A DNA stretch of 55,422 nt from Rhodospirillaceae bacterium (GTDB taxonomy: Bacteria; Pseudomonadota; Alphaproteobacteria; MPNO01; UBA2964): positions 1 to 55,422 of the forward strand of contig JABJKO010000350.1 of NCBI GenBank assembly GCA_018660305.1. Direction: 5' to 3'. Of this stretch, positions 42,691-52,059 are shown in pieces (positions within the stretch are counted from its first letter, which is position 1; each line of letters starts with the position of its first letter). The position numbers and the translations under genes were made by a program. A model generated the notes under the pieces. It was not told the DNA's origin. It was given only the letters and a program-made list of their open reading frames with translations, and did no database searches.

Positions 42691-43494
42691 TCAGGGCGTT
42701 TTGGCCTTAATCGCCTCTCTCAGCATACGTCCTACGGGGTCATATAAAGCATCATTTGCGGCGAGAATGGTGTCGCCGTTTAGCGGATCGTTGCCGCCAT
42801 CGAGTTCGGTGACGAAGCCGCCGGCCTCGCGGATGAGCAAAATTCCGGCGGCCACATCCCAGGGCGACAGGCCAAATTCCCAAAACGCGTCAAACCGTCC
42901 CGCCGCCACATAGGCGAGATCCAGCGATGCGGCGCCGAACCGGCGCAGACCCGCGGTCCCGGCCATGACGGGCTCTAAGGTCGCCAGCGCTTCCTGTTTT
43001 CCCGGCCGGTCCCCAAAGGGTAAGCCGGTTGCCAGAACGGCGTCTCCCATATCCTTGCGGGCGGATACCCTGAGCCGGTGATTGTTCAGAAAGGCGCCGG
43101 ATCCGCGCACCGACCAGAAGGATTCGTCCCGCAACGGATCGTAGATCATTCCCGCGACCAGCTCGCCGTCCTCTTCATGGGCGATGGATATGGCGAAATG
43201 CGGAATGCCATGCAAAAAATTCGTCGTGCCGTCCAGCGGGTCGACGATCCAGCGATTGGCGCTCGCGCTATCGCCGACCGCGCCGGCTTCTTCCAGCAGC
43301 ATGGAGAAACCCGGCCGCGCCTTACCCAGCTCACGGCGCAGGATCTCCTCGGCGCGCCGGTCGGCCTCGGACACGAAATCGGCGGGTCCCTTGCGCGAGA
43401 CCTGCAGCTGCTCGACTTCGCCGAAATCGTGAATAAGGCTGCGCGCGGCCTTGCGGGCGGCGCCGTCCATAACATTGATGATTGCGGGTCTCAT
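42691..43494 (-). CDS. Inositol monophosphatase family protein (SuhB-like)
   Basis: A 267-residue Mg2+-dependent sugar-phosphate phosphatase. Metal-binding motifs are present: LLEEAGAVG (Glu of motif 1 region), WIVDPLDGTTNFLHGIPHFA (motif DPLDGT) and SPWDVAAGILLIREAGG near the C-terminus. ATG 43494 has GGAAAAGG upstream; a longer frame adds 45 unlikely residues. Position next to efp is common in Alphaproteobacteria. Substrates may include inositol-1-phosphate, and SuhB-type proteins can also act in rRNA transcription complexes. Confidence 0.92.
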   Translation of the reverse strand: MRPAIINVMDGAARKAARSLIHDFGEVEQLQVSRKGPADFVSEADRRAEEILRRELGKARPGFSMLLEEAGAVGDSASANRWIVDPLDGTTNFLHGIPHFAISIAHEEDGELVAGMIYDPLRDESFWSVRGSGAFLNNHRLRVSARKDMGDAVLATGLPFGDRPGKQEALATLEPVMAGTAGLRRFGAASLDLAYVAAGRFDAFWEFGLSPWDVAAGILLIREAGGFVTELDGGNDPLNGDTILAANDALYDPVGRMLREAIKAKTP

Positions 43495-43531
43495 TGCCGG
43501 CCTTTTCCAATAATCCGGCGGTGCGGCCGGG

Positions 43532-44098
43532 TCAGTCCTTCGCCCGTTCGACGTAGGTTGCATCCGCGGTGCTGACCACGACCCTTGTGCCGGCTTCGAT
43601 GTGGGGCGGCACCATGACCTTGACCCCATTTTCCATGATCGCCGGTTTGTAGGATGAAGATGCGGTCTGGCCCTTTACCACGGCGTCGGCCTCGGCCACT
43701 TCGAGGGTGACATGCTGCGGCGGACGCACGCCCACCGGCGATCCTTCGACGGTATCGACCAGGACTTCCATGCCGTCGGCGAGGAAAACCGCGGCGTCGC
43801 CGGCCATGTCCCGCGGGACCGTGAACTGGTCATAGGTCTCCGTATCCATCAGCGTGATCTGATCGTCTTCGGAAAAGAGCAGGGTGCTGGCGCGCTCATC
43901 GGTATTGAGCTTTTCGACCGTTTCCTGCGTGCGCCAGCGTTCGTTTGTTTTAACGCCGGTGCGAACGTCGCGCATGTCGACCGCGATAAACGCATTGCCC
44001 TTGCCGGGCAGGATAAGCTCGTATTTCAGCACGCTGTATTGCTTGCCCTGGTGCTCGATAACGTGCCCCGGTCTGAGCGTGTTTGCCTGGACCTTCAT
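43532..44098 (-). CDS. efp: Elongation factor P
   Basis: A 188-residue EF-P, which relieves ribosome stalling at polyproline stretches. The modification loop is LPGKGNAF with K33, equivalent to the beta-lysylated Lys34 of Escherichia coli. The C-terminal OB domain ends GTRVVVSTADATYVERAKD. The start at 44098 (MKVQANTLRPGHVIE) matches the family N-terminus; a longer frame is spurious. The modifying enzymes EpmB and EpmA are encoded directly next to it. The Pro-rich proteins of the envelope cluster would be natural clients. Confidence 0.96.
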   Translation of the reverse strand: MKVQANTLRPGHVIEHQGKQYSVLKYELILPGKGNAFIAVDMRDVRTGVKTNERWRTQETVEKLNTDERASTLLFSEDDQITLMDTETYDQFTVPRDMAGDAAVFLADGMEVLVDTVEGSPVGVRPPQHVTLEVAEADAVVKGQTASSSYKPAIMENGVKVMVPPHIEAGTRVVVSTADATYVERAKD

Positions 44099-44166
44099 GA
44101 CCTGAGAGACCTCAATTTCGGAAGATTGATTTTGTGGCCAAGTCCTAACAGGTTGGCCGGTGGGAT

Positions 44167-45240
44167 TCAACGCATTGGATCGTTGTAACGATGGGCCTGC
44201 CCCTGCCAATCCTCGACCATCCAGCCCTCACCGTTTTTTGCGGGCTCGATATAGCTGTGGCCGACCGGGACCTTGCCATGACCGCCCGGAATATCGAGGA
44301 CATAGGTTGGCTGCGCAATCCCTGAAAGCCGGCCCCGCAAAGCCTTCATGAGGGCGCGGCCGGCCGCCAGATCCGTACGGAAATGGCCGGTCCCACGGGC
44401 CAGATCGCCGTGATGCAGGTAATAGGGCTTGATGCGGTGCCGGATCAGCGACCGCATGAGCGCCTCCATGGTCTTGGGGTCGTCGTTGACGCCTTTGAGC
44501 AGCACGGTCTGGCTTAACAGCGGCAGGCCCGCATCGGCGAGCCGGGCGACGGCGGCGCCCGATTCCGCGTTCAGCTCATTTGCGTGATTGCAATGGATCG
44601 TCACGTAGACCGGTGTCTCGCGTTTCAGAGCGGCGACAAGATCGTCCGTGATCCGCGGCGGATCGGCGACCGGCACACGGGTGTGAATTCGTATGATGCC
44701 CACGTGGTCGATGGCATCCAGCCTATGGATCAGGGCGCCGAGGCGCCGGGGCGACAGGATCAGCGGGTCGCCGCCTGACAAAATCACCTCCCAGATTTCA
44801 TCATGATCGCGGATATAGGTTATGGCATCGTCCAGCTCCGCTTCGCTCACCATGCCATCGCCCACCACCGTGCGCCGGAAACAGAACCGGCAATAAACCG
44901 GGCAGGTCAAAACCGGGGTCAGCAGGACGCGGTCGGGATAGCGGTGGATGATCCCTTTGACGGGCGCGTGTGTCTGGTCGCCAATCGGATCAGTCAGTTC
45001 CTCCGGCGCAAAGAGGGCTTCGCGGGCATCGGGGACGAACTGACGCGCGATGGGATCATCAGCGTCGGTTGTATCGATCAGCCCGGTAAGATGCGGCGAG
45101 ATGGCGATCGGCAAATGTTGCGCCACCGCGTCTATGGCGGCTTTGTCGCCTGATTCGATCAGCCCCACTTCGGCGAGGTCGTCGGCGGTTCGAAGAGACC
45201 GCCCGCGCCCGCTCTGGACAAGATTTCTGACCACATTCAT
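44167..45240 (-). CDS. epmB: EF-P beta-lysylation protein EpmB (lysine 2,3-aminomutase family)
   Basis: A 357-residue radical SAM/PLP enzyme. The iron-sulfur cluster cysteines are C113, C117 and C120 in CPVYCRFCFRR. LSGGDPLILS and KPYYLHHGDLARGTGHFRT are characteristic, and PGGHGKVPVG holds the PLP lysine. It makes (R)-beta-lysine from L-lysine for attachment to EF-P. The start at 45240 follows GAAGG. Lysine-degrading KamA enzymes are longer (about 415 residues), and the location between efp and epmA settles the assignment. Confidence 0.93.
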   Translation of the reverse strand: MNVVRNLVQSGRGRSLRTADDLAEVGLIESGDKAAIDAVAQHLPIAISPHLTGLIDTTDADDPIARQFVPDAREALFAPEELTDPIGDQTHAPVKGIIHRYPDRVLLTPVLTCPVYCRFCFRRTVVGDGMVSEAELDDAITYIRDHDEIWEVILSGGDPLILSPRRLGALIHRLDAIDHVGIIRIHTRVPVADPPRITDDLVAALKRETPVYVTIHCNHANELNAESGAAVARLADAGLPLLSQTVLLKGVNDDPKTMEALMRSLIRHRIKPYYLHHGDLARGTGHFRTDLAAGRALMKALRGRLSGIAQPTYVLDIPGGHGKVPVGHSYIEPAKNGEGWMVEDWQGQAHRYNDPMR

Positions 45241-45276
45241 GGTGTGCCTTCGCAAATGTGAGATGTGATATCCCGG

Positions 45277-46371
45277 ATGAATGACACCCCCAACTCTCCC
45301 GCGCAATCCCCCTGGTGGCGGCCGGACCGGCTGGCTGAGCGCCTGCCGCGTCTACGCGCCCGAAATGACATGGCCGCCGCGGTGCGCGCTTATTTCCTTG
45401 CCCAGGATTTTATCGAGGTGGAAACGCCGGCGCTGCAGGTCTCGCCGGGGATGGAACCGCATTTGATGGCCTTTTCCACGGATTTGCAGGAGCCGTTCGA
45501 GACCGCGACGGCGCGGCGGCTTTATCTCCATACGTCGCCTGAATTCGCCATGAAGAAGCTGTTGGTCGGCGGTGTGCCCCGAATTTTTCAGCTCGCGCGG
45601 ACCTGGCGCAACGGGGAGCGGTCGGCACTTCATCATCCTGAATTCACCATGCTTGAATGGTATCGCGCGGATGCCGGCTGGCGCGAAATTGCCGCCGATT
45701 GCGAAGCGTTGGTCCGCGCTGCCCACGCCGCCGCGCGTAAAAACAGCGTCGGTGGAGACCGGCGGATGCGGTTCGGCGATCTGCGGTGCGATCCCGATAA
45801 ACCCTGGCATTATATAAGTGTGGCCGGCGCCTTCGATCGCTATTGCCATATCGATTTGATGGCGACCATGGCCGATCCGATGAGCCCCGACGGGTCCGCC
45901 CTGGCGGCCGAGGCGGCACGGATCGGGGTACGCACCGGTGATGGTGACGATTGGGAAGCCGTATTCTTCAGGCTGCTCCTGGATAGGGTAGAACCCAATC
46001 TCGGGGTGGAGGCGCCCACTGTACTCTATGATTGGCCCCTCTCCATGGCGGCGCTGGCCCGGCAGAACCCGGCGGACAGGCGGGTTGCCGAGCGGTTCGA
46101 GGTCTTTGTCTGTGGGGTGGAACTGGCTAACGGGTTCGGCGAACTGACCGATGCGGCGGAGCAGCGTCGCCGTTTTGAGGCCGATTCGGCGCGAAAACAG
46201 ACGCTATATGACCATAGCTACCCGATCGACGAGGATTTTTTGGCCGCTCTTGCCCATGGAATGCCCGAAAGTGCCGGCATTGCGCTGGGATTCGACCGCC
46301 TGGTCATGCTGTGTACCGGTGCGGCCTCCATAGAAGAGGTGCTTTGGGCGCCGGTAGTCACGGCCTGTTAA
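45277..46371 (+). CDS. epmA: EF-P--(R)-beta-lysine ligase EpmA
   Basis: A 364-residue class II lysyl-tRNA synthetase paralogue (GenX/PoxA) without the tRNA-binding domain. Motif 2 reads RIFQLARTWRNGE and HHPEFTMLEWYRA, motif 3 ALGFDRLVML. It ligates beta-lysine to K33 of EF-P. It is divergent from epmB across a 36-base gap, so both genes share a compact promoter region. ATG 45277 or GTG 45265 could start translation. Confidence 0.94.
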   Translation: MNDTPNSPAQSPWWRPDRLAERLPRLRARNDMAAAVRAYFLAQDFIEVETPALQVSPGMEPHLMAFSTDLQEPFETATARRLYLHTSPEFAMKKLLVGGVPRIFQLARTWRNGERSALHHPEFTMLEWYRADAGWREIAADCEALVRAAHAAARKNSVGGDRRMRFGDLRCDPDKPWHYISVAGAFDRYCHIDLMATMADPMSPDGSALAAEAARIGVRTGDGDDWEAVFFRLLLDRVEPNLGVEAPTVLYDWPLSMAALARQNPADRRVAERFEVFVCGVELANGFGELTDAAEQRRRFEADSARKQTLYDHSYPIDEDFLAALAHGMPESAGIALGFDRLVMLCTGAASIEEVLWAPVVTAC

Positions 46372-46445
46372 CGAAAGACTAACTAGAGTATCGCGCAGAT
46401 AGCGTAAAGCGCGCCGCAGGTCGGCGCCAAAAGGGTATTTCCGCG

Positions 46446-47474
46446 ATGGCCGGTATTCGGACGTTCACAGCGTCTGTTCTTACATACGTTGCAGCTTCGG
46501 TGACGCCGGCGCTGGCTGAGATCGATGTGACGGAGTTCTATACCGGTAAGACGCTGACGTTCATCATCGGGACCGAAAGCGCGTCCTACGCCAGGACCAT
46601 CGGCCGTCACTTGGTAAAATACATTCCCGGCAACCCGTCCATCACCTTCCAGAGCATGGTCGGCCAGCGGAGCCGCAAAGCCGCCATCGCGCTGTACCAC
46701 ATGGCCCCCGGCGACGGGCTGACCATCGCCGCCCTTTCGCCCGATGCGATCATGGCGCCACTCATCGACCCCTTTGTCAAAAAACAAAAATTCGACCCCC
46801 TGAAATTTCACTATCTGGGAAGTGCATCCAGTTCGGTATTTGTCTGCATGGTGGATCGCGAAGCACCGGCGACGACCTTTGAGCAGGCGCTGAAACACCC
46901 CTTGATCATGGGGGCCAGTGAGTCCGGCGGAGTGACACGGGATTCCGTGCTGATTCTTAAAAACCTGCTGGGGGCTAATTTTCGGCTGGTCGCCCGATAC
47001 CGGGATCGAGCTCAGATTCTGGAGGCGCTGCAGCATGGCGAGGTCCACGGGCTATGCGGCTATAGCTGGTCGGAGCTGAAACGCCAGCGTTTCGATCTGG
47101 TCGCCGACAAGAAAGTGACTCTCCTGCTTCAGTTCGGTCTCGATGCCAACAAGGAGCTTACCAAACAGGGCGTCCCCACCATCTGGGATTACGTAAAGGA
47201 CCCGCGTGATCGGGCGGCCCTCGGTATGCTGGCGTCGTCGATGGTGTTCGCGCGCCCATTTGCCGCGCCACCCGGTACGCCGCGGGCCCAGGTAAATGCC
47301 CTTCGCGTTGCGTTTGAACGCACCATGCGTGACGTGGATTTCCGTTCCGACGCCCACAAGAACCAGCTCAATATCACGCCGACCACCGGCGAGGCGGTTC
47401 AGCGCTTGATCCAGAAGGTCTATAAGACCCCGGCCGATGTGGTCAAGCGCGCCAGGGCGGCTCGCGAGGGTTAG
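46446..47474 (+). CDS. TTT (Bug/TctC) family substrate-binding protein, orphan
   Basis: A 342-residue receptor with a signal peptide ending near PALAEI (residue 24). It has YTGKTLTFIIGTESASYART, where the usual GG of the anion loop is replaced, then KYIPGNPSITFQSMVG and GLTIAALSPDAIMAPL. No TctA or TctB gene is adjacent; the next genes are three dioxygenases. It may feed a distant permease, such as those at 3016-9886, or act in sensing. Divergence from the other two receptors in the window is large. Confidence 0.82.
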   Translation: MAGIRTFTASVLTYVAASVTPALAEIDVTEFYTGKTLTFIIGTESASYARTIGRHLVKYIPGNPSITFQSMVGQRSRKAAIALYHMAPGDGLTIAALSPDAIMAPLIDPFVKKQKFDPLKFHYLGSASSSVFVCMVDREAPATTFEQALKHPLIMGASESGGVTRDSVLILKNLLGANFRLVARYRDRAQILEALQHGEVHGLCGYSWSELKRQRFDLVADKKVTLLLQFGLDANKELTKQGVPTIWDYVKDPRDRAALGMLASSMVFARPFAAPPGTPRAQVNALRVAFERTMRDVDFRSDAHKNQLNITPTTGEAVQRLIQKVYKTPADVVKRARAAREG

Positions 47475-47584
47475 GGCCCTTTACAGGTAAATTGAACCCT
47501 TTGATGACGCGTATGCGGCTTGCGGTCCGGTGGCGCAAGGTCCCATAATCAAGTCATAAAGTTCGTTGCGAAGAGAGCTGCGAA

Positions 47585-48457
47585 ATGGCGACAGGACTCC
47601 CGGATCTTCAACAGATCGAGACTGTTCCCCTGAGCGACGCCATCGGCGTCGAAGTCCGCGGGCTGGATTTACGCCGTGAACTGGATTCCAGGACTGTCGA
47701 CGCCATCAGACAGATCTGGGCCGAGCACTCTATCATGCTGCTGCGTGATCAGGACCTCACGGAGGCGGACCAGCTTCGGTTTGCCCGCCAGTTCGGCAGC
47801 ATTGCCCAACGCTCGCGGCCGCCGGTCGAGAAACGCGACTATGTTCCCGATCCGGAAAACCCCATGCATCTGGTAACCGATCGGGTGGATGAAGACGGCC
47901 GCCGTCTCGGATCATTGGGACATGGCGAGATGTGGTTCCATACCGACAAGTGCTATGAGGAAAAACCGCACCGGGCATCGTTGCTCTATGCCATTGAAAT
48001 TCCATCGAGCGGCGGTGAAACCAGATTCGCCAACCTTTACGCAGCCTATGACCGGCTTCCCGACGCGCTGAGGAACCGGCTCGCGGGCCGGCGGGTGCTG
48101 CAGGTTTATGATTTTACCACCAGTACGGTCGCGCGGGTTGATGACCGGCTTGATGAGCTGATGCATCACTGGCAGCCGATTTTTGTCACCAATCCCGATA
48201 CCGGACGTAAGGCCGTCTATGTCAGCCGCCTGATGTCGGCCCGCATAGAGGGCATGGATGCAGATGAGAGCGACGAAACGCTGGCGGCGCTGTGTGAAAT
48301 CATCGAGCATCCCGTCAATGTCTACGAGCATCGCTGGCGGCCCGGCGATCTCATTATCTGGGATAATCTGTCATCGCTGCACGCCCGCAACACCTGGCCG
48401 GACGCCGAACGGCGCACTTTGAGGCGCTGCACAATCGAGGGTCAGGCGCTCGTTTGA
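47585..48457 (+). CDS. TauD/TfdA family Fe(II)/2-oxoglutarate dioxygenase, copy 1
   Basis: A 290-residue oxygenase. Iron ligands are H119 and D121 in GEMWFHTDKCY and a distal His in LHARNTW; the 2-oxoglutarate-binding Arg is in RRTLRRCTIEG. The N-terminus IGVEVRGLDL is typical of the family. It hydroxylates an unactivated carbon while decarboxylating 2-oxoglutarate, often releasing sulfite, phenol or an aldehyde. It is the first of three homologous genes in a row, behind a solute-binding protein gene. Substrate unknown. Confidence 0.9.
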   Translation: MATGLPDLQQIETVPLSDAIGVEVRGLDLRRELDSRTVDAIRQIWAEHSIMLLRDQDLTEADQLRFARQFGSIAQRSRPPVEKRDYVPDPENPMHLVTDRVDEDGRRLGSLGHGEMWFHTDKCYEEKPHRASLLYAIEIPSSGGETRFANLYAAYDRLPDALRNRLAGRRVLQVYDFTTSTVARVDDRLDELMHHWQPIFVTNPDTGRKAVYVSRLMSARIEGMDADESDETLAALCEIIEHPVNVYEHRWRPGDLIIWDNLSSLHARNTWPDAERRTLRRCTIEGQALV

Positions 48458-48538
48458 ATTTAGATGACTCCGCTGAAATAAGGTGACCCTGGCGGTCAGG
48501 GCGCGTTAAAATACCGGCCAAATTTGAGGATCGTGACC

Positions 48539-49411
48539 ATGGCGACCCAGCTTCAGCAAACGTCAAAATTCGAGCTCGTTCCTCTGTCGCCGGCGATCGG
48601 CGTCGAGGCCAGGGGGCTGGATATCACCAAGCCGCTCGATGGCGAGACCAGGCAGTTGCTGCGCCAGGCATGGGCGGAGAACAGTATCCTGCTGGTCCGC
48701 ACGGACGGGCTGACCGAAGATGAGCAGTTCGCCTATGCCCGTAATTTTGGCGATATTGCCGACCGGGTCCAGCCGCCGGTGGAAAAGCGCTCGTTCCGTG
48801 CCGATCCGACCAATCGGATGCAGCTGGTGACCGATGAGGTCGACGAAGAAGGCAAGCCCAAGGGCTCGCTCGGGCACAGTGAAATGTGGTTTCACACGGA
48901 CAAGTGCTATATCGAAAAACCGCATCGCGCGTCGTTTCTCTACGCCGTCGATATCCCCACCGAGGGCGGCCATACGAAATTCGCAAGCCTCTATAACGCT
49001 TATGACCGGCTGCCGCCGGATCTGAAGAACAAGCTCGATGGCCGCAAGGTCCTGCAGCTCTATGACTACACGTCGAATGACTTCCCCGACCTGAACCAGA
49101 ACCTCGACGATCTGCTGCATTACTGGCAGCCGCTCTTCGTGACCAACCCTGATACAGGTCGAAAAGCGGTCTATGTCAGCCGCCTGATGTCGGTCCGCAT
49201 CGAGGGGATGGATGACGATGAAGGCCGGGCCGTGCTCGATGAGATCTGTGACATCATAGAGGCGCCGGACAACATCTATGACCATCGCTGGATTCCAGGC
49301 GATATTATGCTGTGGGACAATCTGTCGAGCCTGCATGCGCGCACCGATTGGCCACAGGACCAGCGCCGTACGCTGCGACGGGTGACCATCAAGGGCGACA
49401 GGCTGTCCTGA
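48539..49411 (+). CDS. TauD/TfdA family dioxygenase, copy 2
   Basis: A 290-residue paralogue of copy 1, sharing long segments such as LGHSEMWFHTDKCYIEKPHR and VTNPDTGRKAVYVSRLMS. The facial triad (HTD, LHARTDW) and cofactor Arg (RRTLRRVT) are intact. ATG 48539 follows GAGGATCGTG. An 81-base gap separates it from copy 1. High similarity to copy 1 suggests fairly recent duplication with retained activity. Confidence 0.9.
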   Translation: MATQLQQTSKFELVPLSPAIGVEARGLDITKPLDGETRQLLRQAWAENSILLVRTDGLTEDEQFAYARNFGDIADRVQPPVEKRSFRADPTNRMQLVTDEVDEEGKPKGSLGHSEMWFHTDKCYIEKPHRASFLYAVDIPTEGGHTKFASLYNAYDRLPPDLKNKLDGRKVLQLYDYTSNDFPDLNQNLDDLLHYWQPLFVTNPDTGRKAVYVSRLMSVRIEGMDDDEGRAVLDEICDIIEAPDNIYDHRWIPGDIMLWDNLSSLHARTDWPQDQRRTLRRVTIKGDRLS

Positions 49412-49414
49412 AGG

Positions 49415-50290
49415 ATGGCGACGGCAGACCCAACAGACCGGATCAACGTGACACCACTTGAGGCGCCGCTCGGCGCGTCGGTGACCGGTGTGGATTTGTC
49501 CCGGCCGCTCTCCGAGGACCTCAAGGCGGCGATCACCAAGGCATGGCATGACAATATAGTGCTGGTCTTTCCCGACCAGGATCTCTCTGGATCGCAGCAA
49601 ATTGCTTTTGCCCGGCTCTTTGGACCGATTAAGGAGCGCGGCCGGCCGAAGGAGCGCCGCCCGGAGATAGAGGTCAACGATTACGAATCCCAGGTCATGT
49701 ACATCTCCAACGTCAAGGAGGACGGCAAGGCGATCGGCTCCCTGCCCGATGGCGAGATGTGGTTTCATCACGATGGCTGTTACAAGGAGCACCCGCAGCG
49801 GGCCTCGTTTCTCTATGCTATCGAGCTGCCGTCAGTGGGCGGCAATACAAAATTCGCCAATATGTACAAGGCGTACGACGCCGTGCCCGAGGCGCTGAAG
49901 AAGCTGCTCGCCGACAAGACGGCGTTGCATGTCTACGATTATGAATTGCGCGCTCAGTTCGACATCAAGACCGGGCTCGATGGCGTCGCGCACTGGTCGC
50001 AGCCGCTTTTTATTCGCCATCCCGACACCGGTCGGACCGCGCTCTATACCAACCGCCTCATGACGGCACGGATCAATGAACTGTCTGAGGACGAAAGCAA
50101 GGATGTGCTGGCCGAGCTATTTGCCATCGGTGAAGATCCCTCAGTGGTCTACGAGCATGTCTGGACCGTGGGCGATTTCGTCATGTGGGACAATTTGTGC
50201 TCCATGCACGCCCGCACCGATTTTCCCGCCGAAGAGCGCCGCCTGCTGCGCCGCTGTGTCATCGAAGGCGAACCGACCATCGCGGGCTGA
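49415..50290 (+). CDS. TauD/TfdA family dioxygenase, copy 3
   Basis: A 291-residue paralogue, more divergent than copies 1 and 2. Its metal motif reads MWFHHDGCYKEHP, the distal His is in MHARTDF, and the Arg is in RRLLRRCVIEG. The conserved turn here is FIRHPDTGRTALYTNRLM. It starts 3 bases after the stop of copy 2, with AAGG overlapping that stop, so the two are translationally coupled. Active-site residues are kept, so a different but related substrate is likely. Confidence 0.9.
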   Translation: MATADPTDRINVTPLEAPLGASVTGVDLSRPLSEDLKAAITKAWHDNIVLVFPDQDLSGSQQIAFARLFGPIKERGRPKERRPEIEVNDYESQVMYISNVKEDGKAIGSLPDGEMWFHHDGCYKEHPQRASFLYAIELPSVGGNTKFANMYKAYDAVPEALKKLLADKTALHVYDYELRAQFDIKTGLDGVAHWSQPLFIRHPDTGRTALYTNRLMTARINELSEDESKDVLAELFAIGEDPSVVYEHVWTVGDFVMWDNLCSMHARTDFPAEERRLLRRCVIEGEPTIAG

Positions 50291-50296
50291 GGCGCC

Positions 50297-50947
50297 TTAG
50301 CCCGCCGCGACCTCTTCAAATATTTTGTTAAACGCTTTTACCGCGGCGGCGGGGCCGTCGGGGTGCGCCCAGACACCGCCGGCGACGGCGATGAAGTCGG
50401 CCCCGGCTTCGACGATGGGCCTGCAGTTTTCCACCGTGATGCCGCCGATGGCGACGCAGGGGACCGTGGTCATGTCCTGCCAGCGGGTCAGAATGTCGGG
50501 ATCGGCGGCGAATTTGCGTTGCTTGGTGTTGCTCTCGAAAAAGGCGCCGAACGCCACATAATCCGCGTTGGCCTCGGCGGCGGATATGGCGAGGTGGATG
50601 GAATCGTGGCAGGTGACGCCGACAATGGCATCGTCTCCCACCGCCTTGCGCGCGTCCTCATAGGCGGCGTCGTCCTGGCCCACATGAACGCCGTCGCAGC
50701 CAGTCTCCACAGCCAGATCGGGCCGGTCATTCATGATAAGGGCGACATCGCGCTCCTGCACCACGGGAAGCAGGATTTGGGTACTGCGCCGGATCACATC
50801 GTCGTCCACGTCCTTGAGCCGGAGCTGCAGGCAGGCCACGTCCCCTCCGTCCAGCGCCGACGCCACCGCGTCAGAAAAGGCCGCGGTGGCGTCGCCGCCG
50901 ATATCCGGTGGTGAGATGAGGTAGAGACGGCAGGGTGGTTTATTCAT
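50297..50947 (-). CDS. thiE: Thiamine phosphate synthase
   Basis: A 216-residue TIM-barrel enzyme joining hydroxymethylpyrimidine diphosphate and thiazole phosphate. Family motifs are [11 protein letters not shown] (QLR-K), [22 protein letters not shown] (NDR and GVHLGQ-like), [23 protein letters not shown] and [10 protein letters not shown]. The S-x-T loop variant [10 protein letters not shown] is shorter than usual. It supplies thiamine, which the oxalyl-CoA decarboxylase needs. Convergent with the third dioxygenase gene. Confidence 0.9.
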   Translation of the reverse strand: MNKPPCRLYLISPPDIGGDATAAFSDAVASALDGGDVACLQLRLKDVDDDVIRRSTQILLPVVQERDVALIMNDRPDLAVETGCDGVHVGQDDAAYEDARKAVGDDAIVGVTCHDSIHLAISAAEANADYVAFGAFFESNTKQRKFAADPDILTRWQDMTTVPCVAIGGITVENCRPIVEAGADFIAVAGGVWAHPDGPAAAVKAFNKIFEEVAAG

Positions 50948-50958
50948 GATCCAAACGA

Positions 50959-50995
50959 TATCAGCCCTCCGGCCGGTTAGGCCAGAGGGCTGATA
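50959..50995 (-). terminator. Strong hairpin between aldolase and thiE genes
   Basis: TATCAGCCCTC (50959-50969) and GAGGGCTGATA (50985-50995) are perfect complements, with an inner GGCC/GGCC pair. On the minus strand only ATCGTTTGG follows, so there is no full T-tract. It is placed to end or attenuate the aldolase transcript before thiE. Confidence 0.5.
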
Positions 50996-51021
50996 AAATT
51001 ACGCTCAGAGGAGCAGGATTC

Positions 51022-51942
51022 TTACAGTTTTCCCTGATAGATCTTAATGATCGAATCGAGCATGGCCAACGCATCCTCACGGGGACGCTGGAAGGTGTTG
51101 CGGCCGATGATGGAGCCGTTGCCGCCGCCATCGCGGATGGCGCGGGCTTCGTTGAAGATGCCGTCGAGATCCTTGGCCTCGCCTCCGGAAAACACGACGA
51201 TGCGGCGACCGGCATAACAGCTCTGCACCACGTGGGCGATGCGGGCGGTCATGGTCGAGACATCGATCTTCTGGTCCTCGTACACTTTCTTGGCGGCGTC
51301 GAGGAACATGGCGTCGGTCGGTGGCTTGACCTTGATGATGTGGGCGCCGATCTGACAGGCCAGGTGCGCGGCGTAGGCGCAGACATCCATGGCGGTTTCG
51401 GCCTCGCGGGTCACCATGCCGCCGCGTGGGTACGACCAGACAACCACGGCAAGCCCGACCGTTTTGGCTTCCTCGGCCAGTTCGCGGATTTCCTCGATCA
51501 GCTCATATTGATCCTCGGAACCGGGATAGATGGTAAAGCCGATGGCGGCGCAGCCGAGGCGGAGCGCATCGTTCACCGAGGCGGTGACCGCCTGATCCTT
51601 GTTGGACGACAGCGAATTTGCGCTGTTGCATTTGAGGATGGTCGGTATGGCCCCCGCGAAACTGTCGGCACCGGCCTCCAGCATGCCCAGCGTCGAGGCA
51701 TAGGCCGACAGGCCGGCATCCACCGCGAGCTGGAAGTGATAATGCGGATCGTAGCCCGCCGGATTGGGCGCGAAGCTGCGCGCCGGACCATGTTCGAAGC
51801 CCTGATCCACTGGCAGAATGACCATCTTGCCGGTGCCGCCGAGACGCCCATGCATCAGAATGCGGGCGAGATTTCCCTTGGTCCCCGGATTATCAGATTC
51901 GTATGCGGCAAGGATCTTCTTGACGCGTTGCGTGACCTTCAT
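51022..51942 (-). CDS. Class I fructose-bisphosphate aldolase (DhnA/FbaB type)
   Basis: A 306-residue Schiff-base aldolase of the archaeal/DhnA group. VILPVDQGFEHGP, FTIYPGSEDQYE, VVVWSYPRGG and the Schiff-base lysine in AHIIKVKPPT are visible. IVVFSGGEAKDLDGI and GNGSIIGRNTFQRP near the end form the phosphate site. It cleaves fructose 1,6-bisphosphate in glycolysis or makes it in gluconeogenesis. A strong hairpin follows the gene. Confidence 0.92.
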   Translation of the reverse strand: MKVTQRVKKILAAYESDNPGTKGNLARILMHGRLGGTGKMVILPVDQGFEHGPARSFAPNPAGYDPHYHFQLAVDAGLSAYASTLGMLEAGADSFAGAIPTILKCNSANSLSSNKDQAVTASVNDALRLGCAAIGFTIYPGSEDQYELIEEIRELAEEAKTVGLAVVVWSYPRGGMVTREAETAMDVCAYAAHLACQIGAHIIKVKPPTDAMFLDAAKKVYEDQKIDVSTMTARIAHVVQSCYAGRRIVVFSGGEAKDLDGIFNEARAIRDGGGNGSIIGRNTFQRPREDALAMLDSIIKIYQGKL

Positions 51943-52059
51943 TTTTCCAACCCCGAAAAAATTGTTCGATATTAAGCACTTGCACCAGCCAACCCGGTGC
52001 CGGAACAGATCTTATGATTAGTAAATTAACAGATTGGAATCATGAAAGGAATTCTTCTG

